NCBI GenBank assembly: GCA_002010065.2
Contig: MTMD02000002.1
Span: 1 to 64,000, forward strand
DNA: 64,000 nucleotides
DNA from: Candidatus Pyrohabitans jungbluthii
GTDB taxonomy: Archaea; Hydrothermarchaeota; Hydrothermarchaeia; Hydrothermarchaeales; BMS3B
Direction of reading: 5' to 3'
The notes beneath the pieces are model-generated. The model was given only the letters and a program-made list of their open reading frames with translations. It was not told where the DNA came from and did not search any database. Made by a program: the position numbers and the translations under genes. Position 1 is the stretch's first letter. Each line of letters starts with the position of its first letter. This document shows positions 35,427 through 44,121 of this stretch, in pieces.

Positions 35427-35861
35427 TCAATGGGACTCTTTTCCGAAGTCCCAGGTGGAGATGCTCTCTGGGGTTATCTCCAGGAGAACACCCCGGGGTG
35501 CGTTTGTGGTCTTCAGGTATCTTTTTGCCGGGTCACTCTCCGGGTCTCCCACATACCTTTTCAGGATCTTGGCACGCACATCGCCTATCCTCTCCGGGTC
35601 GTGGCTGAGTTCCGCCCTACCCCTCCCCACGGCGCCCTTATAGGGTTGCTGGCGCAGATCCACGCAAAAGGCAACTTCAGGATTCTCAGCGGCATTTTTT
35701 GCCTTAGCAGAGTTCTCTCGGGTTAGGATAAAAATCTTCCCTCCCTCGTAGAGATACCATACCGGCGACAGGTCGATGCCACCATTTTTATCTAGGGTAG
35801 CCAGGGTGAGAATGTGCCTGCCGTCCCTAAGAAAGTCCTCAAGCTCCTCCCGCTCTATCAT
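35427..35861 (-). CDS. Pyridoxamine 5'-phosphate oxidase-like flavin (FMN/F420) protein
   Basis: A 144-residue split-barrel protein. REELEDFLRDGRHILTLATL, SPVWYLYEGGKIFILTREN, AKNAAENPEVAFCVD and the GRGRAEL block match the PNPOx-like family that binds FMN or, in many archaea, F420. It is probably a reductase or oxidase of unknown substrate. The ATG at 35861 is chosen because GGGGGA lies six bases before it; an in-frame TTG at 35933 and GTG at 35909 would extend it. Confidence 0.82.
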   Translation of the reverse strand: MIEREELEDFLRDGRHILTLATLDKNGGIDLSPVWYLYEGGKIFILTRENSAKAKNAAENPEVAFCVDLRQQPYKGAVGRGRAELSHDPERIGDVRAKILKRYVGDPESDPAKRYLKTTNAPRGVLLEITPESISTWDFGKESH

Positions 35862-35954
35862 AGCTCCCCCAGGAAAAGCCTGGAAAATTTCGAATGTAAT
35901 CCTTATCACCTCCCTAGCATAGTATTTTTCCAAAGAAGTTAATAACTCTTTGGA

Positions 35955-37085
35955 CTAAACCTCAACCAGGCGGTACTCTGCGCTGCCCAAGCCAAGGCGC
36001 TCCGCCTCTTCGAGTTGCACCCTGGTATCCAGGTCTTCAAACAGGGACTCAAACTTCTTAGCCTTAGCTGCTCTCGCCTCCTCGCTCAGGAGCGTATTGT
36101 CCAGACCATGCGAAGCCTCTATTAAATCAAGAGAAGCCCTGTCTATTGCTAAGATATCCCTGGAAGCGAGCACGCCTAAGTCAGCAACAATAGGATTATC
36201 GCTGAAAGCGCAGCAATCGCAGTGGGGGGTTATGTCCAGAAGGAAGTTGAAGAAGAGGAAGTTTTCCCTGCCCTTGGCTTCGAGCACTGCCTTGGCTGCG
36301 GCGACTATACGCTTGCTCAAGTTGGCGTTGCTCGTCCACTTGAGTATAATTGCATCCTCTTCGCAGTACTCCACGCACCCGTTGCATTTTATACACTTCG
36401 CAGCCTCTATGGCAGGCGGCGAAATTGCTCTGCCGGGGCAGCGCTTGGCGCAGGCGCCGCAGCGCGTGCACTTAGCGGCATCTATACTCGGCACCGCGTC
36501 GAGGTGGAGGTCATACTTCGTTGGCTTAGCCACGCACCCCACGCCTATGTTTTTAATCGCCCCTCCAAAGCTGGAGCTGAAGTGCCCTGTAAAGTGGGTA
36601 AGCGCAATCACCTTATCTGCCTCGAGAATCGCCTTCGCCACGTACACTTCCCTGAGCGCTGCATTCTCCAGCTTGTAGGCTATGCCGTCGAAGCCCAGCA
36701 AACCGTCGGCAATAACTATTGGCGCAGCGAGGGTTTCGAAGGTGTAGCCGTTCTCCCGGGCAATCTTAATCCTGCCATGGGCAGTGCTGCGGTCGTACCT
36801 CATGCCCAAGCCGGTGGTTTCGGTGACGAAAGGCTTGCCCCCGAGCTTCTTCACCAGCTGCACAACCTTTCTTACATACACGCTGCGCAGCGTGCGAGTG
36901 GTGCCATGGTCACCGAAGTGGGTTTTTACCGCCACCACGTCGCCCTTCTCGATAAAATTCTCCAGCCCAGCCTCAAAGGCGAGCTTCTCCAGCCTTGTGA
37001 CTAAGCTATAGCTCCTGTTCGCCCAGTGCTCAACACTCCTCACCGGTGCGCGGGAATCCAGGAAGTAAACCTCACTCATGCTCAT
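35955..37085 (-). CDS. DUF362 protein with two [4Fe-4S] clusters
   Basis: A 376-residue protein. The DUF362 domain covers residues 1-190 (GDVVAVKTHFGDHGTTRTL, HFTGHFSSSFGGAIKNIGVG). A ferredoxin insert follows: CTRCGACAKRCP and CIKCNGCVEYCEEDAI. The last part has FLLDITPHCDCCAFSD with a further Cys group. The family is uncharacterised; electron transfer is likely. It starts in the radB stop (ATGA overlap), so it is cotranscribed with radB. Confidence 0.9.
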   Translation of the reverse strand: MSMSEVYFLDSRAPVRSVEHWANRSYSLVTRLEKLAFEAGLENFIEKGDVVAVKTHFGDHGTTRTLRSVYVRKVVQLVKKLGGKPFVTETTGLGMRYDRSTAHGRIKIARENGYTFETLAAPIVIADGLLGFDGIAYKLENAALREVYVAKAILEADKVIALTHFTGHFSSSFGGAIKNIGVGCVAKPTKYDLHLDAVPSIDAAKCTRCGACAKRCPGRAISPPAIEAAKCIKCNGCVEYCEEDAIILKWTSNANLSKRIVAAAKAVLEAKGRENFLFFNFLLDITPHCDCCAFSDNPIVADLGVLASRDILAIDRASLDLIEASHGLDNTLLSEEARAAKAKKFESLFEDLDTRVQLEEAERLGLGSAEYRLVEV

Positions 37086-37798
37086 ATGTCTGCTATCCCC
37101 CGCTCTGTTATCACAAATCTCGCCTTCAAGCCCTCTGGTAGAGAGCGATGACGGCGCAGTATCGCCTCGCGAACATTGCCGTGACGCTTAATCTCAAGAA
37201 TCGCCTTGCTCCAGTACTTCAGCACATCTCCAGCAATTGGTTCAAAGCCTTCGCCGTTCATCGCTGAGTAAACTTGGTTGGTGATTATAACTGGAAGGTT
37301 GAACCTCCTCGCCAGTTCTAAGAGCTTTGCCATCTGCCTGCTCAGCGCACGGTTGAGCATGCTTGCGGTGTCGTCGTCGCGGTCAAGGCGGTATAGGGAA
37401 ACCGCAGAGTCGAGAACAACCAATCCAAAATCCTCGCTTAGCACGTGCTCTATATTCTCCACTATGAAGCACTGCTCCTCAAAGGTGCTCGCCTCATAGA
37501 AGTAAGCCCTCTCAAGCACGCGCTCATAATCCTCGCCGGCGATCTGCCGCACCCTCTCCAGCGAGTGTCCCCCTTCGGTGTCTATGAATATGGCGCGTTT
37601 TCCATGCCTCACAGCGCTCACAGTGTACAGAAGGCACAGGTTGGTCTTTCCCACGCCAGGTGGGCCATAAATCTGGGTTATGATTCTGCTTTCCACCCCT
37701 CCAGAGAGGATTTCATCTAATGCGGAGCCGATGGGAAGTTTCCATGTTTCTGCCCTCGCCCTATAGGCCTCTAGCCTAGCGTCACTGTTCTCAGACAT
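37082..37798 (-). CDS. radB: DNA repair and recombination protein RadB
   Basis: A 238-residue RecA-fold ATPase without the N-terminal HhH domain of RadA, as expected for RadB, a euryarchaeal paralogue that assists RadA. Walker A is GPPGVGKTN (residues 45-53), Walker B is FGLVVLDSAVSLYR, and NLPVIITNQVYS is loop 2 region. The ATG at 37798 is chosen because a TTTATATC box lies about 30-40 bases upstream; an in-frame start at 37882 would include this promoter. Overlaps the DUF362 gene downstream by four bases and diverges from the zinc-ribbon gene. Confidence 0.93.
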   Translation of the reverse strand: MSENSDARLEAYRARAETWKLPIGSALDEILSGGVESRIITQIYGPPGVGKTNLCLLYTVSAVRHGKRAIFIDTEGGHSLERVRQIAGEDYERVLERAYFYEASTFEEQCFIVENIEHVLSEDFGLVVLDSAVSLYRLDRDDDTASMLNRALSRQMAKLLELARRFNLPVIITNQVYSAMNGEGFEPIAGDVLKYWSKAILEIKRHGNVREAILRRHRSLPEGLKARFVITERGIADI

Positions 37799-37911
37799 CC
37801 GTATAAAGATGGTTGTGGAGAAGATATAAACCCTTTCCTCAATCACTTTTCCGGCGCTCTCGGATAAGGGATATTTATGCACCCTTATAAGCTTAAAGTA
37901 GGTGGAAGAAT

Positions 37912-38142
37912 ATGAAAGCCGGAAAGTTCTGCTTCAACTGTGGGGGTGCTCTCGAGTACAGCGGAAGTAACTTGGAGTGCCCCTCCTGCAAGGCGGTTTA
38001 TCATAACCTGATTATCTCAGAATCGGAGTTTGCAGAAGGCGAGGCGAGGGTTGTGGAACTGAGCATCGCCGCGGATATAACCTTTAAACTACCAGCGCAT
38101 GTTACGCAGCACACTCTTGCAAGACCTCTAGCGCATGCGTAG
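37912..38142 (+). CDS. Zinc-ribbon protein, 76 aa
   Basis: Two CxxC pairs (FCFNCGGAL and LECPSCKAVYHN) in the first 45 residues form a zinc ribbon. The C-terminal 30 residues are not distinctive. AGGTGG lies six bases before the ATG at 37912, and TTATAAGCTT is a TATA-like element 20 bases earlier. It ends one base before the convergent ferredoxin gene. A role in nucleic acid or protein binding is likely but unspecific. Confidence 0.75.
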   Translation: MKAGKFCFNCGGALEYSGSNLECPSCKAVYHNLIISESEFAEGEARVVELSIAADITFKLPAHVTQHTLARPLAHA

Positions 38143-38331
38143 CTAGAAATCCTCGTACACCATTATTGCGCGCGGGGTACAGTTTTCAACTACAGCCTCG
38201 CAATCGCACTCATCGCAGGCGTCGGGATTAACCACGTTGGACTTGCCGTTTATAAGCTTAAATACCCCCGGGCAGAGCAACTCGCACTTCCCGCAGCCTA
38301 TGCACGCGCGCTGGTCCACGACGGGAATCAT
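38143..38331 (-). CDS. Monocluster-type ferredoxin
   Basis: A 62-residue ferredoxin. The first motif, CIGCGKCELLCPGVF, is Cx2Cx2Cx3CP; a second group reads CDECDCEAVVENCTP, with unusual spacing, so one regular cluster and perhaps a second or a disulfide-like pair. It lies divergently from the second geranylgeranyl reductase gene, with both promoters in the 64 bases between them. It may deliver electrons to that enzyme, as for the pair at 18.4 kb. Confidence 0.88.
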   Translation of the reverse strand: MIPVVDQRACIGCGKCELLCPGVFKLINGKSNVVNPDACDECDCEAVVENCTPRAIMVYEDF

Positions 38332-38395
38332 ACCTGATTGCGGGGGTTTTAACCTTGGAATAATATTTTAATAATTGCTATGCCGATAATCTCCC

Positions 38396-39586
38396 ATGCA
38401 TGTAGACGTTCTAGTAGTGGGCGGGGGACCCGCTGGCTTAATTGCAGCACGCGATGTGGCAAGGCATGGCCATGAGGTTCTCGTTATTGAGGAGCATCCC
38501 GAGATAGGCGAACCCGTGCAGTGCTCTGGCTTATTCAGCATCCGCGGGCTTAAGCGCCTCGAGGTAAACCTCCCAAAAAGGGCAATCGCGGGCGTTATTC
38601 GCGGAGGGCGCTTTTTCTCTCCGGGCGGAGAAAAATTTGAGGCATACTCAAAGCTCGACCGCGCGTATGTGGTTGAGCGCAGGCTGTTTGATAAGGAGTT
38701 AGCGAAAGAGGCAGCGATGGCGGGCGCAAGAATAACGCTGAAAACAAAGGCAATAGGGTTAAGAATAGCTGATAAAGCGAAAGTGGTACTGGAAAGTGGT
38801 GGAAAAAGAGAGGTGGTTGAAGCAGAGGTGGTTATCGCTGCCGATGGGGTGCGCTCCCGTGTGGCGTCATTGCTTGGACTCAAGACTCCAAGGAAAATAG
38901 TCGCCGCCGCCCAGGTCGAGGTGGAAAGCGCGCGCGTGGAGGATGATGTTGCCGAGCTTTACTTCGGCAGAGAGTGGGCTCCCAACTTCTACGCGTGGCT
39001 TTTACCCAAGGGTGAGGTTTACGAAGTGGGCGTAGGCGTGCGCCAGGGAAAGTATCCGCCCCGTGTTTACCTGGAGAGGTTTATGAGGGAGCACCCCATT
39101 GCAAAGCAGAAAATCACTGGCAGGAGCCAGGTTGAGTACAACATGGGCGGCTTTCCCGTAGCGTCGCCGCAGGATACTTTCGCCGAACGCGTGCTTCTCG
39201 TCGGCGATGCGGGAGGCTTTGTCAAGGCAAGCACCGGCGGAGGGGTTATCACGGGAGGAATCTCTGCAAGGCTTGCTGCGAAAGCAGCTTGCTTAGCAAT
39301 TGAGGAGAAAAACTTCTCTTCTCAGTTTTTCCGGGAGAATTATGAGAAGGCGTGGAAGGCAGAGCTTGGAAGGGAGCTTGAGGTGCACGAGCTGATAAGG
39401 AAGATATTCGACTCTCTGAGCGATGAAGAGCTGGACGCACTCTTTAAAATAGCCATTGAGGAGGATATCGCCTCGCTCATGGTCCAGTATCCCGACACCG
39501 ATCGCCCCTATGATTTCTTCATGCAGCTTCTGGAAAAGGAGCGCTTTGTCAGGGCAATAGAGAGGTTTATATCGCTTGAGCTTTAG
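38396..39586 (+). CDS. Geranylgeranyl reductase, second copy
   Basis: A 396-residue FAD enzyme. VDVLVVGGGPAGLIAARDVA is the nucleotide fold, GEPVQCSGLFS contains the conserved Cys, VVIAADGVRSRVASLLGL and VLLVGDAGGFVKASTGGG the later FAD blocks. It reduces isoprenoid chains of archaeal lipids or quinones. A TATA-like AATATTTTAATAA at 38361-38374 puts the transcript start close to the ATG (leaderless). The last bases overlap the convergent epimerase gene by four bases. Distinct in sequence from the copy at 18590-19774, so a different substrate is possible. Confidence 0.92.
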   Translation: MHVDVLVVGGGPAGLIAARDVARHGHEVLVIEEHPEIGEPVQCSGLFSIRGLKRLEVNLPKRAIAGVIRGGRFFSPGGEKFEAYSKLDRAYVVERRLFDKELAKEAAMAGARITLKTKAIGLRIADKAKVVLESGGKREVVEAEVVIAADGVRSRVASLLGLKTPRKIVAAAQVEVESARVEDDVAELYFGREWAPNFYAWLLPKGEVYEVGVGVRQGKYPPRVYLERFMREHPIAKQKITGRSQVEYNMGGFPVASPQDTFAERVLLVGDAGGFVKASTGGGVITGGISARLAAKAACLAIEEKNFSSQFFRENYEKAWKAELGRELEVHELIRKIFDSLSDEELDALFKIAIEEDIASLMVQYPDTDRPYDFFMQLLEKERFVRAIERFISLEL

Positions 39587-40875
39587 TCTTCATTCAAAAC
39601 CTCAATAAGCTGTCCCTGGCGCAGGCGAAGCTCGGGAGATGGAAACTTTGCTTTACCGGCCTCAATAATCCTGACAACCTGAAAGGGAAGCTCGGCGATG
39701 CGCTTTCCTGCTAATGAGGCGTCAACATTTATGAACTCGCGCCTCTTCTCGCGCAGCACCCGTGAGGGTGGGGTTATTTTCAGTTTACCCTCTTCCTCAA
39801 GTTTAAGAAGTATATCCACAATTTTTTTGGCAGAGTCGCCCTTGCCGAAGGGATTCTCTGCTGCTTTCATGGCCTGGTAAACGCTCTGGTCGCCGAGAAC
39901 GCGCTTTACCGTGCGGACTATCCCAGCTTTCTCAACTCCAGCTAAGACGTTCCCTCCAGCTTCGACGGTTTCTGGCCTCTCCGTCGAGGTTCGCAGGGTT
40001 ATGCATGGCGTGTGGAGCACTATCGCCTCTTCCTGCACCCCACCTGAGTCTGTGAGCACCAGCTTTGCCCTGCTCAGCAGCATGAGGAAGTCCAGGTAGC
40101 CAACCGGCGGAAGGAGGCGAAGCTTCTTCTCCACCTTCTCCAGAAGCCCAAACTCCGCTAACCTTCGCCGTGTGCGCGGGTGCGCAGGGAACACTATCTC
40201 TTCCTCAAGCTCCAGGAGTGCTTCAATTATGCCGGTGAGTCTCTCTTTGCGGTCCACATTCTCAGCGCGGTGCAGTGTGAGTAGGAGAAAATCCTCCGGC
40301 AAAGCTTCAAGAATGCGGGAATTCTGCCTTGCTATCTCGAAATTCTGAAGCGTGGCGTCAACGATGGTGTTCCCAACGATGAATATTTTCTCAGGCAAAA
40401 TGCCCTCATTGATGAGGTTGAGCGCAGCCTTCTCGGTTGGTGCAAAAAGTACATCGCTGGCGTGGTCAGCCAGCACACGGTTTACCTCCTCCGGCATGGT
40501 GCGGTCGAAGCTTCTTAACCCTGCCTCAACGTGGGCAAACGCTACATGGAGCTTGGCACAAGCTAAAGCGGCGCTCAGCACCGAGTTGGTATCGCCCTCA
40601 GCGATAACTACGCTTGGCTTTTCTTTGAGGATTATCTCCTCCAGTGCCTCAAGTGCTCGCGCAGTCTGGTATGCGTGGCTTCCGGAGCCCACCTCCACAT
40701 TGTACTCTGGCCTGCGAAGCCCAAGCTCACGAATAAAATTCCAGAACAGCTCATCGTCGTAGTGCTGCCCGGTGGTGACGAAGGTATAGGCGATGTCGCG
40801 GGAATCCAACTCTCGCATTATGGGGGAGAGCTTTATCACCTCTGGGCGAGTGCTTGCCACGATAAGGGCGTGCAT
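39583..40875 (-). CDS. wecB: UDP-N-acetylglucosamine 2-epimerase with C-terminal RCK_C-like domain
   Basis: A 430-residue protein. Residues 1-365 are a normal non-hydrolysing UDP-GlcNAc 2-epimerase making UDP-ManNAc: ALIVASTRPEVIKLSPIMRE, VIAEGDTNSVLSAALA, FAHVEAGLRSFDRTMPEEVN and LLTDSGGVQEEAI. Residues about 380-430 (DASLAGKRIAELPFQVV, PSPELRLRQGQLIEV) are extra and read like a TrkA-C/RCK_C regulatory domain, comparable with the C-terminus of TrkA at 47538. The stop of the preceding gene overlaps its ATG by one base. It is the last gene of the mch-SUMT-epimerase run. Confidence 0.88.
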   Translation of the reverse strand: MHALIVASTRPEVIKLSPIMRELDSRDIAYTFVTTGQHYDDELFWNFIRELGLRRPEYNVEVGSGSHAYQTARALEALEEIILKEKPSVVIAEGDTNSVLSAALACAKLHVAFAHVEAGLRSFDRTMPEEVNRVLADHASDVLFAPTEKAALNLINEGILPEKIFIVGNTIVDATLQNFEIARQNSRILEALPEDFLLLTLHRAENVDRKERLTGIIEALLELEEEIVFPAHPRTRRRLAEFGLLEKVEKKLRLLPPVGYLDFLMLLSRAKLVLTDSGGVQEEAIVLHTPCITLRTSTERPETVEAGGNVLAGVEKAGIVRTVKRVLGDQSVYQAMKAAENPFGKGDSAKKIVDILLKLEEEGKLKITPPSRVLREKRREFINVDASLAGKRIAELPFQVVRIIEAGKAKFPSPELRLRQGQLIEVLNED

Positions 40876-41594
40876 TAGGCTATGTCCTCCCTGAGCTTGA
40901 CCACCTCGCCTATTACAGTAATCGCCGGAGGCTTGAGCTTCGCTTCCTGGGCACGCTCTATTATGTCGGCAAGCGTGCCAGTGATAACCCGCTGCTCCTC
41001 CAGCGTGCCCTTCTCGATTATTGCAACAGGCGTTGTTGGTGGGCGGGTTTTCCTGAACTCTTCTATTATCTTCGGCAGGTTCTTGACGCCCATGAGGATA
41101 ACCACAGTCTCAGCCTTAAGCGAGGCGTAGTCGAGACGTTCCTCCTTCTTCTCGGCAAGGTGGCCAGTGACCAGCGTTACGCTTGAGGCTATGCCGCGGT
41201 GAGTAACTGGTATACCGGCTAAGGCAGGCACCGCTATGGCGGAACTCACCCCGGGCACAACCTCTACGGCAATGCCGTGCTTGCGCAGAGCCAGAGCTTC
41301 TTCGCCCCCTCTGCCAAAGACAAAGGGGTCGCCTCCCTTGAGGCGAACCACGAGTTTGCCCTCCTCCGCCTTCTTTATGAGCAGCTGATTGATCTCCTCC
41401 TGGGTAAGGGTGTGCTTGCCCGCCTGCTTGCCAACGTATATCAGCTCCGCCCCGGGCTTTGCATAAGCTAGGAGCTTCCTGCTCACAAGGCGGTCGTAGA
41501 TTATAACGTCGGCGCTCTGGATGAGCTTCATACCCTTTACGGTTATCAGCTCCGGGTCCCCAGGACCCCCGCCCACGAGGTACACTTTTTTCAT
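40875..41594 (-). CDS. cobA: Uroporphyrinogen-III C-methyltransferase (SUMT)
   Basis: A 239-residue SAM-dependent methyltransferase that makes precorrin-2, the branch point to cobalamin, F430 and siroheme. Blocks: KVYLVGGGPGDPELITVKGM, VRLKGGDPFVFGRGGEEALA, VVPGVSSAIAVPALAGIPVT, HRGIASSVTLVTGH and TVVILMGVKNLP. Length is normal for the single-domain enzyme. It overlaps mch by one base, so corrinoid synthesis and the C1 pathway are coexpressed. Confidence 0.95.
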   Translation of the reverse strand: MKKVYLVGGGPGDPELITVKGMKLIQSADVIIYDRLVSRKLLAYAKPGAELIYVGKQAGKHTLTQEEINQLLIKKAEEGKLVVRLKGGDPFVFGRGGEEALALRKHGIAVEVVPGVSSAIAVPALAGIPVTHRGIASSVTLVTGHLAEKKEERLDYASLKAETVVILMGVKNLPKIIEEFRKTRPPTTPVAIIEKGTLEEQRVITGTLADIIERAQEAKLKPPAITVIGEVVKLREDIA

Positions 41595-42523
41595 TACCCT
41601 AACCCCAGGCTCTTCTTCAGCACCCCCACGTTAATCTCACCGGCGGTTGCAAGCTTTTTCTCCTCAATGTTGTTGACAATCACCTTCGCAGGGGCGAATA
41701 TCGCAGGGTTTATCTTGTAGAAGTCGTAGTTCGCCTCCTTGAAAATCTCCTCGAAGGTTTTGCCGTACGCCGGCGAGCCGCTGGAGGGGAGCTTCTCGGC
41801 GGGTATGCCTTCGCCCGCGAGGTAGACTTCGCCGCCGTAGATTATCATGTCGTTGGTGACGCCCATCATCTTGGCGTCGCCTCCAACAATAGGCGCCACT
41901 GGTGCAGTGCCGAATGCCGAGTATATCTTTGTGGTGTCGCACCCAATGTGCTGGGCTTTGTAGAGCGCTGTCTCAACAACGCGAGCGGAGATCTGCACCG
42001 CCCCTGCCAGCGAGGCAGTGCGCGCTATGAGTATATAGAGGTTCTCGGTTTCAATTCCACACTGCGAGGCGATGCTGCGCACGACCTCTTCGTCAGGATA
42101 CTTTCCCGCCTCCAGCGCGATGAGCGCCTCCTCGCTTTCCTCGGAGTACCCAAGCTCCTCATAGGTCTCCTTTGGCTTCTTCGCCAGTATCCTCGCGGGT
42201 CCAGAGCCCAGAGAGAAGAATCCCTCGCCCTTTATGCTCCACCCCGCCTTTTGCGAGGCTAAACACGCTATAGCCGGTTTTCGCGCTGTAACCTCGACGA
42301 CAGGCAAGGTAAGAGAACCGTAATCACGTGCGCTTAGCCTAACTTCTCCCAGACCGCCCATGCACGCCTCCGCAAAGAGCACTCCCGCAGCAAAGCTGCC
42401 CTTCGCCTTAACTCCGCAGTCTATCAGCGTAGCGCCGCCAACCTCGGCAACGCTTATCTCCAGCTCCTCCTGGCGACGAACCATCTCTCGCGCAATCTCA
42501 CAAGCCTCGCGGTTGAGATTCAT
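41594..42523 (-). CDS. mch: Methenyltetrahydromethanopterin cyclohydrolase
   Basis: A 309-residue enzyme that interconverts N5-formyl-H4MPT and N5,N10-methenyl-H4MPT in the cytoplasm. Typical stretches: GGLGEVRLSARDYGSLTLPV, FFSLGSGPARILAKKPKETY, YILIARTASLAGAVQISARV and TKIYSAFGTAPVAPIVGGDA. ATG 42523 is chosen because AAGGTGA lies before it; GTG at 42532 is an alternative. First gene of the mch-cobA-wecB run. Confidence 0.96.
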   Translation of the reverse strand: MNLNREACEIAREMVRRQEELEISVAEVGGATLIDCGVKAKGSFAAGVLFAEACMGGLGEVRLSARDYGSLTLPVVEVTARKPAIACLASQKAGWSIKGEGFFSLGSGPARILAKKPKETYEELGYSEESEEALIALEAGKYPDEEVVRSIASQCGIETENLYILIARTASLAGAVQISARVVETALYKAQHIGCDTTKIYSAFGTAPVAPIVGGDAKMMGVTNDMIIYGGEVYLAGEGIPAEKLPSSGSPAYGKTFEEIFKEANYDFYKINPAIFAPAKVIVNNIEEKKLATAGEINVGVLKKSLGLG

Positions 42524-42578
42524 AGCACTCACCTTTCATAAAAAATCCGGCACCGGGTATATAAATTTTGGCTGGACG

Positions 42579-44057
42579 CTAGCACATCATGAGGAAAAGC
42601 CAGAGGGGTGTGAAAACAATCTCATCCCTGTAGTCCAGCGCATCCTTTGTTATAACGATGCCCAAGCATTTGTCGTGCTCCCTCTGGAACTGCCTTATAC
42701 CTTTAAGTTCACTTTTGCGTATTTCATTTCTGTACTTGCACTCTATGGCCACGGGTCTTCTGGATACCTCAAAAACTATATCGACCTCTTTACCCTGCGC
42801 CGTCCTCCAATAAAATAGCTCCAGCCTGCTTCCCGGCTCTAAGTTGAATTTGAGCCTTCTGCAGTGGTCATGAACAATAGTTTCGACGATCTTGCCGAGT
42901 TCAGCTGCATCTTCGAGAAGCGTCTCACGCAACTCACCAACAATGGCGTTTCTTAGTCCCACATTGCTAAGGTAAAGCTTCTTCGCTTTTCTAATCCTGG
43001 ATGCCCTGCTTTTAGAATAAAACTCAGCCCTGCTCGAAAGGAACACCGATTCTAAATAATTCAGGTACTTTATCAGAGTGTCTTTTTTTAGTCCCAATGT
43101 CCCGGATAAACTCGAATAATCAACCCGTTGAGAGGACTGGTCGGCTATCAAAATAACAAGCTCTTCCAGCGCTCTGGGGTCGCGCAGATTGAAAATCCTG
43201 ATAATGTCTTTGTATATTGTAAGGTTTAGGTAAGTTCTGAGCTTTTCAGCACACTCATCTAGTGACTCAATCTCTAAAAGTCCGGGATAACCGTCTTTGA
43301 GAAGATACGTCTGTAGATGAATTTTAATTTCATCCTCATATGGTACAAGGCTTGAGTAGGACTCTCTCAGCGCACTATAAAACAGGCTGGGATTAGATTT
43401 TTTAATAGAATCAACAAAAGCGTCTCTAAGAGTCCTATTGACCATCTTAAAAATAGAGTCCTTCTTGGGCATGTGATACCTCAGGAAATCCAGAAACTTC
43501 AGAGGAAACATAATTTGAATGGTTATTCTGCCCGCTAGGGATTCAGAACTTCCCTGTAGAATGTTTGCGCTTGAGGAGTCTGAGATTATGAACTTTATTG
43601 GGTACTTCAGGTCATACCAACCCTTGAGGACATGGCTCCAGTTTTCAAGCTTGCAAACCTCGTCGAGGAATACATATATCCTGTCACCAAGCTTGGAAAT
43701 GGGTTCTTTAAGAACCTGGGTGGAGTATATCTCAAGGATATCGTTCAGCGGGGTATCCATAATAGTGGTGAGATACGGGTAGTCAAAGGAGACATAAAGA
43801 ATACGCTTTGGATTCACTTTTTTCTCACGTATAAGGTGTTCAATCAGCTGGTATATCATGGTTGTTTTTCCAACCTGTCTCGGTCCAATTATGGCGGTTA
43901 TCTCCCCTTCACCCAACCTTTTATCTCTGATGACGTAAAAATCACGCCTTTTAAATGGTTTTGTTAGGTTCTTAGGCACGCTGGCAGTCTCCCACCAGGG
44001 GTTCTGACGGTGAAGCAACTTTATAACTTTTTGTTCAATGTCTCTTTGCATGACCAT
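42579..44057 (-). CDS. AAA (AAA_14) ATPase with DUF4143 domain
   Basis: About 492 residues. Walker A is IGPRQVGKTTMIY (near residues 57-68) and Walker B is RIYVFLDEVCKL. The C-terminal DUF4143 part contains LFYWRTAQGKEVDIVFEVSR and VAIECKYRNEIRKS, a PD-(D/E)xK nuclease-like motif. Such ATPases are frequent in archaeal genomes, in varying copy number, with unclear role. More AT-rich than both neighbours. The start lies within ATGGTCATG: 44057 or 44051 could be used, and TTTATATA at 44076-44083 suggests a leaderless transcript. The promoter lies between the arms of a 14-bp inverted repeat. Confidence 0.85.
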   Translation of the reverse strand: MVMQRDIEQKVIKLLHRQNPWWETASVPKNLTKPFKRRDFYVIRDKRLGEGEITAIIGPRQVGKTTMIYQLIEHLIREKKVNPKRILYVSFDYPYLTTIMDTPLNDILEIYSTQVLKEPISKLGDRIYVFLDEVCKLENWSHVLKGWYDLKYPIKFIISDSSSANILQGSSESLAGRITIQIMFPLKFLDFLRYHMPKKDSIFKMVNRTLRDAFVDSIKKSNPSLFYSALRESYSSLVPYEDEIKIHLQTYLLKDGYPGLLEIESLDECAEKLRTYLNLTIYKDIIRIFNLRDPRALEELVILIADQSSQRVDYSSLSGTLGLKKDTLIKYLNYLESVFLSSRAEFYSKSRASRIRKAKKLYLSNVGLRNAIVGELRETLLEDAAELGKIVETIVHDHCRRLKFNLEPGSRLELFYWRTAQGKEVDIVFEVSRRPVAIECKYRNEIRKSELKGIRQFQREHDKCLGIVITKDALDYRDEIVFTPLWLFLMMC

Positions 44058-44104
44058 TATATGGGGTGTGTTGGTATATAAATTTAACAAATATAATGGT
44101 CATG
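44049..44104. repeat. Perfect 14-bp inverted repeat flanking the ATPase promoter
   Basis: CATGACCATTATAT at 44049-44062 is the exact reverse complement of ATATAATGGTCATG at 44091-44104. The arms are 28 bases apart and enclose the TATA box (44076-44083, minus strand). The left arm also contains the ATPase start codons. It may be an operator for autoregulation or a trace of a mobile element end. Confidence 0.75.
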
Positions 44105-44121
44105 TTAGAGGTATTTACAGC

